A stretch of 64,000 nucleotides of DNA. It comes from Galbula dea. Taxonomy: Eukaryota > Chordata > Aves > Piciformes > Galbulidae. The DNA is taken from assembly GCA_013399015.1 (NCBI GenBank), contig VWZX01008184.1, forward strand, positions 1,612,001 to 1,676,000. The letters run 5' to 3'. The position numbers and the translations under genes are program-made. Positions within the stretch are counted from its first letter, which is position 1, and the number at the start of each line of letters is the position of its first letter. Below, one piece after another: positions 1 to 10,400 of the stretch. The notes under the pieces were generated by a model that had not been told where the DNA came from, ran no database searches, and saw only the letters and a list, made by a program, of their open reading frames with translations.

Positions 1-250
1 CAGCGAGGCTCCTCATGAATAAACATGAAGATCTTTGGACACAGCTTCCTCTTTTCGCAAAATGGGACCGATTGTGCAGCAGGCGTTTAAAATTCAGCCC
101 TGGTCGGGCTGTCTTCCAGTGCCCCCCGAACTGCCGAGGTGCTTCATTTACTTCAGAATTTCCCCTCCTCCCCTCTCGGCGACAGACCTGGCTCTTTTCA
201 CGCCTTGTCCTCCCTCTTTCTTTCCTTCTTGCTCCTTTTCTCTCTCTAAG

Positions 251-270
251 GTTTTTTTTATTCTGTTTTT

Positions 271-303
<33 letters not shown>

Positions 304-330
304 CTTTTTTTTTTTTTTTTTTTTTTTTTT
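251..330. repeat. Poly-T rich tract
   Basis: Nearly pure T over about 80 bp with scattered C and G, inside a wider pyrimidine-rich stretch (190-370). Confidence 0.95.
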
Positions 331-2196
331 GTCTTCCTTCCTTTTCCTACTCCTTGTTTCTTTCTCTCCCTGGCTTTTGTGCTGGGGGCCATGACGAATG
401 GCTCAGAAAAGAGGGTGCTGTGAGAAACTGGAGCTGCTGCTGGCGGAGTGGGTGGTGAGGACTCGGCGCTTGGGGGGCTGGGGGTTCTCTGCCTGCCAGC
501 TCTCGGCTGGGAGCTCCTGCGCGGTTACTGGGATGGGATGGGGAAGTGGCACGGTCATACTGGCTCCCTAGGGACCTTGCTGCCTGAGTGCCTGGAAAGC
601 CAAGGATCAGGTTCTCTACCTGTTCCCCTGCCTGCAGGCAGCCAGCCCTGCCAGTGCCCATCCCAGCACTCCTAACCTCTGGCTCTGCAGGTCCACGGGG
701 TCTACCCTGCTGTATCACACGCTGTGAGGAAAAGCAGCTCCAGGCAGGGAAGTCCGAGCACCGAAAACTGGGAGATGTGAAAGGAATAGGGAGATACCAC
801 ACTAGGGCAGCTCCAGTTTTGGTGGAGAGCTCCTTGGCTGGGGTTTGCTTGCACCCCTGACCTGGTCTTACACAAGGATAGACCTAGCAATGCTGATCTT
901 TAGATCCTGTATGGATGGTTTATTGGGATCTTGGACAATAGCATCCTCAGCAGGCTCCCAGCACCCCCATGACCCCACACACCATTTTGTCCCAGAGAAT
1001 GGATGAAGGGGTGAAGGCAGAGCTGGGAGTGGATGGGTGTGAACCCCAGGGAACCGATGGCAGTGTGGCTCAGAATCCTGGGGGATGTGCAGGCACCTAC
1101 ATGCTGAGATCTTAATGCCATGCACACCTGGGAAAGCCAGAACATGTCCATGCCGTGACTGGGATGATTCTGTAGGTCATGTCATCCTGTGCCCCACTCT
1201 TTGTCCTGCTTAGGGGCTGGCAGGAGGATGCATGGAAAGGCGGGGTCCCTGATGCTCACCCTGTTCCCAGGGCTCTGCCTGAAGGGATGGCCAGCACCCA
1301 CATCCCTGGGGAGCTGCAGAAGTCTCTTGGGAAGCTCTAGCATTGTCTTTGTGCTGTGAGAAAGCATGCCTACCTCTTCCTCACCTCCACAATCCTCTGC
1401 CTGGAGGCCAAGCAAGGAAAAAGTTTCCACACATGGGCTGGCATGAAGGTCCTTTGGGGACTGGCTGGCAGGGGAGGCTAGGGCCATCCTGGCTGCAGCA
1501 GGTGCTGGTGAGGGCAAGGGTACATCACCAACTGCAGTCTGGGGAGGGACAGATCCCTCATCCCAACCCCTGGGGGTTTTCAGTGCCTGTGAGTTTGGGG
1601 GATGATTTCTCAGACCATGAGAAGATTAGGGGGGCATCTTACCCAGCGCTTGGGGGTGTCACTGTGAGATGTGGGTTCCAATGTGAAGAGCTACTGTGCC
1701 TCACCCACCACCACCTCCCACCCTGGGGCCGCTGCCCGGCTGTCCTGCTGCCCACTGGAGGGGCAAGGCCGGCCGGCAGCCCGCAGGAGGATGGACCTGG
1801 CAGGCTCCAGCAGCAGGAGGGCTCCTGCATTACAATCCAGGACAATCTGTCCCCCTTCCCGCTGCCCAGCAGTAGGGGAGATGGTTACTGTTTAATCCCA
1901 TTTGACAGCTCTTTCATCATCTGCCTGCCTCCCTCCAGCTTCCCCGTGGTTCCTCCAAGGTTCCTTTGTGGCCATAATCAAAGCCTGGTGAGTGATGGCC
2001 GTTTCGGGGGGGAGGGAGGGAAGGGACAGCCGAGTGAGGGTGGCTGCCAGCCCCGGGGGGAGAGGGAGCACGGCCTTGGTGTGGCCTGGGAGAGCTACTC
2101 AGATGGGAGTGGTGGGAGAAGAGAGTGTGGTTGCCTTTGCTGTGCAGCTGCTGCAGGTGCAGCTGCGGGTGGTGGCACTGCGAGCTGGACAGGGTG

Positions 2197-2461
2197 GAGC
2201 ATCTCCAGAGCTGGAAGCCATTTGGGCTGAGCATCCCCAGTGCTCAGACTGGGACTGAGCATCCCCAGCACTGGGAGATGGTCTGGATGCAGACTTCCCA
2301 GCACTTGGTGGTGGACCATATGGAGCATTCCCATCAGTGGGAGCCAGACTAAACTGAGTATACTCAACACAGACAGGAAAAACAATCCCCACCTCTGGGA
2401 GCCAGATAGGGCAGAGCATTGCCAGTGCTGGAAGCCACACTGGACTGAGCATCCCCAGTGA
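2197..2461. repeat. Diverged minisatellite, about 33-bp period, about 8 units
   Basis: Repeated anchors GAGCATCCCCAGTGCTGGGA followed by variants of GCCAGACTGGACT, at roughly 33-bp spacing (GAGCAT/GAGTAT at 2197, 2230, 2258, 2323, 2357, 2414, 2447). Units have drifted; some carry small deletions. The period is divisible by three, which keeps long open frames through the block. Confidence 0.75.
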
Positions 2462-5370
2462 GAGGTGGGTGACTTCCCCATGGTTAGACTAGGAGGTCTT
2501 GGTTGAGACAGCAGGGCTGATGTCTGAGCAGGGGCCAGGTAGGAGGTCAAGGCCATACCAAAGGCAGTTTTCCTGCAGGATAGGGAAGCTGATTTCATCC
2601 TGCAGCTGTCTCCCACACACTCTCTGAGCATCCTTGCTAGGGAGAGTACGGCTGCTCCCTCCCTGTGCCAAGGAAGACTGGGTACATTGTGTGGGAGGGA
2701 TTTTGGTGCAGATCCCTTGGACAGTGAAGGCTCCTGCCAGCACAGCATGGCTTGCACATCACAGTGAGTCTCACCGTGCTGTGGGAGCCTCTGCTATCCC
2801 CATCAGAAGGGAACTGAGGACTTGACTGCTCCCAGATAGTCTGGTTTCAGTCAGGGCAGGCTGGGGCAGGTGAAATGGCCTCCAAGGGTTGCTCTGGCTT
2901 TGACATTTTTGGGACATTTGGGATACGTTTCCTCAGACTTGGTCTGGAGGCTGCGTGTGAGCAACAGATCCTCTCCAGAGATTTTTTGGGTAGAGAATCC
3001 TGTTAGTGATCTGTCTCTAGGGTCACCCACAGCTTCCCCCTGCTCTTGTCTCTGTCTTGACTTAGCCTCAGACTCTGGTGCTCAGACCAGTGCTCAGCCA
3101 TTGCCTCACCAGCGATGGAACCATATGGGTGCATATGGATTGGTTCATGCTTCAGGCAGGGGCTCAGCACCCACTGGTGCTGCTGGGAAATCTTCCTCAC
3201 CACCACCAACCTAAGCCAACCCCTCCTAAACTCACTGCAATTTCTTTTTTTGTGGGTTTCAATATGTGTTAATCTTTATGTTGAATTGCAAAACATCCTG
3301 AAGAGCTGAACCTGTCTATGAGAGGACCTGGTGGTGCTCTCCACCACCACATTTCCTTCCTCAGCATCGAATGAGAAAGGAAACAGGGGAACATCCCCCC
3401 CCCAAAAAACCCTCCTCATCCTGCTGTGGCCCAAGGCAGCTGCCTCTGAGCCCCTGTGGCTGAAAGAGAGACACCCCAGTTCTCTGGGGAGGGATCCTGC
3501 ATGTCCTTGGGTTATCACACACATCGTGGCTGGGTGCTGATGTTTCCCAAGAACACATGTTCCCTCGTAAACCCTGGCTCTGCTTATCTCAAAGGGCACA
3601 TCCGACAATTAGCTTATCTGCTGTGAAAGTGAGGAACGGCTTTGGTTATCTGGCTGGCTTCTGCAGGCCTGGGAAAGTAAAAAAAAAACAACCAAAAAAC
3701 CAAGGAAAGAGTCCCTGGAAGATCGAGGCACATCCTCAGTCTTTTGTAAATAAAGTGGCTGTGCTCTGAGCGTGCTGCAGATGGACTCCATGTGCTCGGG
3801 GTGGGGAGCTGGAGGTACCCCCTGCTTTTCAGGATTCTTGGTGCTTCCTACTATACAACCCTGCCTGAGGTTGCTGCCAGCTCTGCCAAACTGTCCCAGG
3901 CTGGGTGGCAATCCTTTGCACACTGGGTTGCAGCCTCCTGTTATATTTTGGGGGAAAATTTCAGCTGGAGTGTATGTGGTTTTTTTTTCCAAGAATGGGG
4001 ATAAGGGAAAATAAGAGCATTTGTCCTTATTTTGTTTGAAAATTCTGCCTTTGAAGCAATTTGGCAAGTAGGGAGGGAAGAGAGGCTGAGCTTCGTCTTG
4101 TGTCCCTGGAATATGCTCAAATTTGACCAAGCTAGAACACTTTATTTGGGAAAAAATGTAGTTAGCACAAGCTCAGTGCAAACCTCTTCCATGGAAGCAG
4201 CATGTGCCCCAGGGTGCAGATTTACCACCTCCCAGTCCTGGGCAAATTGCTGTCAAAGCAAAGGGCCACCCATGTCCCACTGGTGCCAAACCCCACCAGT
4301 AGCATGGGCAGAGGGATGAGATGAGGGAACCTGTAGCCAGGTGAGCTCTACTCTCTGTTAGACATGCCAGGGACATGCTATGCTTGACTTTATTTTGGGT
4401 GATTTACACTGCTTTTCTCCTCTCCCACAGCAATCCTGTGTGAAGCACAGGCATAGCAAAGCACACATGCTTAGCCAGCCCTGGGCAGTGTGGTTAAGTT
4501 GTCCTCTCTGCAATGCCCTTCAACCCCAAGGATGTTTCTCCTCCCTGCCTGGCCCATGACATGGCATGCCTCACTTGGAGAGAAAATTAAGAATTGGTTA
4601 ATTTGCTGCAGATTATGGTTTGAGGAAACAATAACCAAAAAAAGCTGGTGGAATGTCCAACTTTCCTCCCCCCTGAAGACTCCTGGGGACTTTCTGGAGT
4701 GTGGCTGGTGTCCCATGTTCTCCTCTGAGAAAGAAATGGGTTGCTTTTGGAGGGGAGCTTCAGCTAGCTCCCCTTGCTCCTTCTCCAGCCTCCTGCTCTC
4801 CCCCAAATCTGTATGAAGAAACAAGTCTCTTGTTTGCAAGCTAAAAACTAGAAATGATTTATATGTTTATAAGCCCCGCTCTGGCTCCATTTATTTTGGC
4901 AAAGCAATTGTTTGCATCTTTGCAGAATTCCTTCACCCAAACCACTCATTAGATATGGATTTCAAAACAGCCAGAGGGAGTGAGTGACTCAGGGGAATTA
5001 GCAAATGGCTTCCCAAAGCCTTTTACGTCAAGGCCAGCAGTTCAATTCCAGATCTTGATGCCAGTAGCCCAGAAGACATTGTCATCTAACGTTGGGTCGG
5101 TGACCGCAAAGCAACGAGTGAATCTGAGGACCTTGGTCTTTGACTTCTATCTGGCAGGTGTCTTCACCATGGGAAACCTCAACCAAAGGAGAAGCCAGAA
5201 AAGATGGGAAGAGAATGATTCAATCCATGAGCTTTCACCAGACATGACAATGTCGCCTACAGGAGCTGACCGAGGAGTGGAGATTTTCCACTACAGCATG
5301 GAGAGATCTGGGGACTTTTGGAGAGGACATTTGAGGAGGATCAGCCTTGAAGTCTAGAGATGAGGAGAGC

Positions 5371-5400
5371 CTTTAAAATCCTCTGCTGTGGATTTTAAAG
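5371..5400. repeat. Perfect 11-bp inverted repeat (hairpin)
   Basis: CTTTAAAATCC (5371-5381) and GGATTTTAAAG (5390-5400) around an 8-base loop. Confidence 0.9.
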
Positions 5401-6079
5401 ATCACCTTGATTTTAATCTAGAAGTTATTAAGAAAGTTGCTTGTGGAGATCATATCAGCTTTTCCTTTCCTCTGGCAGACAAGAACCAACAAAACACGTC
5501 GGGTGTGGTGATGGCCATCACCTTGTCCTGGTGGAGTTTCTTGACTTGGGCTGGCACTGGGAATAGGAGAAGTGCTCTGACTGTTTTGGCTGAGGATACA
5601 CGTGTGTGGAGGTCATTGCTTTCCTGATGGCACTGTTGTGGGCTCTGGACACTTTCAATGAGCTCAGAAATATATGCTGGGGTGCAAAGGGACAGACATA
5701 TCTTTTTTTTTGGGGAGGAGTGGAGTCAGCTGAGATTCCCTTGGCAGCAGGAAAGCCTCCACCTTGGACTGGGCAGCCTGGCCTGCAAAAGGTGCCCTAC
5801 TATCTGAATCTCAAAGGGTACCTGCTGATGTCGTCCCCAATATCCACGTCACCTATTTTCCCTGGAGGCACAGCTGGACGTCCATCAGGCAGCATGCCCT
5901 GAAGTGACAATATGAAGAACCTGTGTCCACACCACTGGTCTCTACCCACTTGCATCTGGGAGCTTGAGGTGCCACCAAGCTCCTGGTCTCCATCCCCACT
6001 TTACCCCAACCTGCCCTGTGCCCCCACCTTGTCTCTCTGGCTCGCTCCAAGCCAACCTTGGCTCCTTGTCTCACAAGTA

Positions 6080-6340
6080 GAGATGAAAATAAACTCCAGT
6101 GAAGGGTCCTTTAACTTTCTCTACTTGAGTGAAAATAAATGCACTTTCCCCACCACCCAGCCCTGTAAATTCCCCACACTGTGAAATATCTTCCAGATAT
6201 AGTAAAGAGATGACTTTCAGCTATTTTTGTTAAACATCTTTAACTGCTGTATATATTTCCAGGGAGACGTAATAAGCGCTACAGCTAATTTATCTGCCTG
6301 TACTGTAAATATTTTCAGGAGATAGCAGAAAGGATTTCAA
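6080..6340. promoter_or_regulatory. AT-rich block, possible conserved noncoding element
   Basis: AT-rich sequence in GC-rich flanks with little simple-sequence character, including TGTTAAACATCTTTAACTGC, GTATATATTTCCAGGG and GTAATAAGCGCTACAGC. A candidate by composition only; conservation was not testable. Confidence 0.2.
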
Positions 6341-8134
6341 ACACATGGCTGGGAGGATTGGCACACGGCATATGCTGGGTGGGAAGGACACCTTTAACCC
6401 TTTGTGTGCTGCATCCCTTCCCCTTGCTTCCTCTCCCTGTGTCCCCCCTCCTTGTAGCATCTCCCTGCCAGCCCACGGCTGTCTCTCCAGCCTGATGCCT
6501 GGCCAGAAGATGCTTGGTTTGAACAGGGTGGTGAGGCTTGCTCTTCCACTTGACCACAAGGTCCTTGCTCTGGGGATACTGGGATCACAACTCTGCTGGG
6601 ACCTCCAGATCCTGGCCCACAGTTGTGCCTGGACTCCTCCATCCCAGCCTGAAGAGCCCAGCCCCAGGGGACATGGAACAGGGAGCTGCTGGGACACAGC
6701 CCACAGTGCACCCATGGCCCCACCCCTGGAATGTTGACCTTCCACTATTTGTCCCAGTCTTGACCCCATCCACAGGGCCCTGTCCTCCCTCTCCCACTTT
6801 GGGGAGAATTCTTGCAGGGAAGTGTGACATGGGGTCCAAAGGCCACCTTCATTCTCCCTGTGTCCCAATAACCCCCAAAAGCTTCCGGCTGAGGACAGGA
6901 ACCTTTCCAGGGGAAGATTTGGGGAGGAAGCTGTGCGGTGCTGGGCTGGGGGAGCAGAGGTCTTTCATCACACAGCCGATGTCTGGTGTCAGCAGGGAAC
7001 CACACAAAAAGCACATTCAATTCAATGCCTGTTATTAAGCAAATCCAGCTCTGTGGCACGAACAGCCTGTCCTGAAACTGCGGGTCACCATAGCTGGGCC
7101 ACTCACCCTGCTGAGGGGTCTGCCTGTGGGATCTGGGAGGTTGTGCACCCTCCCCATCACCTCTGCCACCAGCTCACCACAAGCTCACTGCAAGCTCCTG
7201 CCTGCTGCCTGCTTTGGGTGTGCGGGGGTCATTTGGTCAAGGTGACTTTTCCCCTGGGATTGTCCCATAATAAACCCAGTCTTCCACTCCAACAGCATCC
7301 CCAGTCCTGAAACCAGCTGGGGGGTCAGGGGTCCCATAAGCTGGGTGCTTCTTGCTCACTGCAACCAAGCACTGTCTGGGGGAGGGCAGGTTTGGGGTCT
7401 CTCTTGGCATGTGGGAGCAGGGAGGATGCACTAAGGGTCTAGTAAGAAGAAAGATGGGATTTCCCCAACTGCCTGCACAAGCCCTTAAGGATTTGGGACT
7501 CCTCTCCATTGTCTGAGTGGTGGGATCCAGCCTTTTAGTGCAGGCACAGCTCTGATCCAGACCAAAACCCAGAGGGGCTGTGGTCCCTTCAGCTTGTTGC
7601 AAAGCATCACCTAAGTCCTACATAAAGCAGTTTCTTCCACCAGCTACAGCTGGACAACAGGTTGAGGCTCTGGGGGCAGGAAAGCTGCCCTGCAGTCACT
7701 GGGAAAGCATCCCTGGCAGAAGCAAGTCCTCCCCAGCAACAAGTATGGAGACACTGGCTGCATCCTCCTTGTTCCTCAAGCCTCCTTTCTCCAGGATGCA
7801 ATTTAATGCAGGGCAAGGACACGAGGTACCTATTGGCTTGAAGCCCACCCGAAAAGCCATAAAAAGGAGATAAAAGCCTTTAAATGCTAAGCCTGTCCAA
7901 AGAGACAATAAAAGACAAATGTCTTCCCAGCTTTATGTCTATGCCTTTTTACTTGATTTATGGCGTTTTTGATATATTCCTTCATGGTTTGTGACTCTTC
8001 AAGATCTTTGGCTGATGTAAAATGCCCATAGAAGAAAACTGCGTTAGCTGAGGCCTCGTCTCGGCTCAAAATCCATCCCTCAGCTCAGCCTGCTCCTGCT
8101 GCAGGGTCCAGCTTGGAGCCTACAATAGCCTTTT

Positions 8135-8460
8135 CCTGATGTCCCGCAGGAGAGAGCGGCTTGGGGTGAGCCCGAACGCCCCGGAGCAGCACCCGCGCAG
8201 CCGCAGAAGGTCCGGGGAGGGTTTCACGCCCGCGAAGAGTAAGAGGAGAGCAAAGAGAACCCAAATGTTTCCATTCAGCCTCTGGGTGAGCGGCAGAACG
8301 TTTGGGAGCTGGATCTGCAAAGAGGATCCAGATGGGAGGAACCGCAGCTGCTCCCTGCGAGCAGAGCCTGGATGTCTTTGGGGACGTGGGGTGGAAGGTC
8401 GGTGGGGGGCAGCCCTGGGGCTGGGGGCGAGGGGGGTGGTGCTGCAGGAGCGGGGAGTGG
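8135..8460. promoter_or_regulatory. Small isolated CpG cluster
   Basis: CpG-rich patch in otherwise CpG-poor DNA, strongest at 8149-8245, 21 kb downstream of NTN3. Open frames on both strands here read as low-complexity Arg/Pro/Gly sequence with no recognised domain. It may be an orphan CpG island, an enhancer or the start of an unrecognised noncoding transcript. Confidence 0.25.
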
Positions 8461-9619
8461 GAGGCAGCCATTCCCACACAGCCAGCATGTGCAGATCTGG
8501 AGCTAATCAGCCCTGGGACAGGATGCATGAGTGTCTGTTGGGGCATGGCTAGGAAAGCAATTGCTCTCAATAAAACAATGCTTCCCTCCTCCACTTCATT
8601 CGGAAGTGAAGCTGTGAGCCTGAGCGTCCTCAGCTGACTCTACTGGTCCTTCTGCCTCCTCCGAGAGATGAACTGATGGAGACGTGGGGGTAGGTGCAGC
8701 TGAGCAGGAGACTGTGATAGTGATAGTGCCAGTGCCAGTGCCCCCAGGCTAAGCCCCACGGCCTTGCTGGTTGTTGGTTGTGGCCTTGGGCAGCTGAGCC
8801 GGTCTAAAGCTAGGGACTCTCAGGTGCAGTCATCCCTTTGAGATTGGGCAGTGACTTCCCGCATCCCTTCTGTCTTCCCAGACCAGCTCTTGTTGCAGAC
8901 GTAGCAGTAGGGCTTGTGCTGTGGTGAGGGGGAAGGGGATGCTCTGAACTGGTGTGAATGCAGGACTGGGATGGTACTGGGCCAGTCTGGGCAGTGCTTC
9001 TGGGCTGGAGCCACAGGTGATGGCAGTGATGGGGTACAGCCCCTGTGAGTGCCTGCTCCACTTCCCATTATCCCAGCTGGACTGGGATGGTCCTCGGTGG
9101 CTAGGCAGGAGGAAGAAGCTTACTGTGGCTGTTCTGGGGGCACACAGGGGCATCCCTGCTCCCTCCCTCAGCTGGTGTCCTCACTCCTGATGGGCAGCAG
9201 CAGCCCTAAGAGCAACATGTGACCCCTGTGTGGGGACAGTCTGGTCTTAGCCTGCAGCACTTTGGGAAAGGCATATCTGTCCTGGCAGGTCCCCCAGCCC
9301 CACAGCATGTCCCAGCTCATTCCCCACCAGCCACATTGCATTTTCTTTCCTGCAGTGAGAGGCACAAACAGCAGCACTTTTTTTGGTGCCTATTCCCCAA
9401 ACCCTCAGGCTCCAGGTCCAACTTCTGCATGTGACTTCAGGTGTCTCCTCCCCGCTTCAGCTCGACTGCCAGGCTGCCTCAGGGCCCCTGAGCCCCCCCA
9501 GGCCCTCCATCATCTCTCATGCTTAGTGCCAGTCTGCAACAAATCCAATGAGGGGGAAGATTTAGGGGTCCTGGGAGGAGAGGGGGAACGATGTGGGGGA
9601 GCAGAATTCATCCTGTCCT

Positions 9620-9775
9620 TAAAGGTCTCTAAAAATATATATATTCTTGCCTGTAAAAAAATTAGTCATTTTAAACCGCAGGCGAATGCTTCGCATTCCT
9701 GAGCAATGCTGCCCTCTGTTTACTGCCCTTATTGTTCTCAATGAGCTGGAACCCTGGAAATGAATATTCACTCCG
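9620..9775. promoter_or_regulatory. AT-rich block, possible conserved noncoding element
   Basis: Non-repetitive AT-rich stretch with CGCAGGCGAATGCTTCGCAT, which contains the near-palindrome GCGAATGCTTCGC, and TTATTGTTCTCAATGAGC. Candidate by composition only. Confidence 0.2.
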
Positions 9776-10327
9776 ACCCCATCCCTCGCCCTGAGAGAGA
9801 AAGGAAGAAAGAAAGAAAAGAGGAAAAAGAACCAAAACTGCCGAAGGAAAACAGAGTCATTCTCCCCATGATTGAGTGAAAGAATAACATAGGACCGTGG
9901 AAACAGAGCTGCCAGGACACAGCAATTGATTTAAAGTGGGATCTGAATGCTGTCATCGCCGTGGTGTGCAGGGCTCACCCCAACGGGATCCCTGAGCCGT
10001 TTCCCCGGTACAGAGAGGGGATGTTGGTCATGGCATTGGGGGGGGGGAGGGTTGGGGTCAGACACTTGGGGTTGCTGGAAAAGGACAGAAAGATTTAAAG
10101 CTCAGCCTAGGGCGTCCTCTGCTTAGAGTATCTCAGGCTGGGGTGTTGCTGCAGACCACACAGGCACATGCTGAAATCATTTTTACTGGTTCTGCAATGT
10201 GGGGCAGCACATAGGGCAGGAGCCATGCTGGGCTGACAGGCTGCCTGGGCAGCCCTGAGGTCTGCTGCTGGGCTGGGCTCAGGGGGATCTGTGTCTGGCT
10301 GCAGTGGGGCAGTCATCGTGTTGCAGT

Positions 10328-10400
10328 GGGGATATACCTCAGTAGGAAAAGCATCAGGCTGCAGGAGGATATGCATTGGGCTTTGCAACCTAGTCCTCCA
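10328..10400 (+). pseudogene. tRNA-Cys(GCA)-like relic
   Basis: The 5' half reads GGGGATATACCTCAGTAGG and continues through AAAAGCATCAGGCTGCAG. It lines up well with the acceptor, D-arm (A box) and anticodon region of vertebrate tRNA-Cys, with GCA in the anticodon position (CTGCAG). The 3' half is degraded: the T-loop is TTTGCAACC instead of GTTCAAATCC and the 3' acceptor strand pairs poorly. It is best read as a dead tRNA gene copy or the head of a decayed tRNA-derived SINE; chance similarity is possible. Confidence 0.4.

Larger units (their letters stand above)
1..8084. other. Intergenic DNA, no gene recognised
   Basis: No exon or domain was recognised on either strand. Contents: poly-T tract at 251-330, 33-bp-period minisatellite at 2197-2461, a perfect hairpin at 5371-5400, and AT-rich blocks at 6.08-6.34 and 7.88-8.06 kb. 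The open frames that occur are short or compositionally trivial. Confidence 0.7.

Noticed and set aside
1343..2230. 295-codon open frame on the plus strand
   Set aside because: No recognisable domain; composition typical of GC-rich noncoding DNA and it runs into the 33-bp minisatellite.
4980..5357. 125-codon open frame on the plus strand with fairly balanced composition
   Set aside because: Looked protein-like at first, but no motif was recognised and there is no supporting neighbouring exon.
7887..8069. 60-codon minus-strand frame with natural-looking composition
   Set aside because: No known motif; more likely an AT-rich noncoding block.
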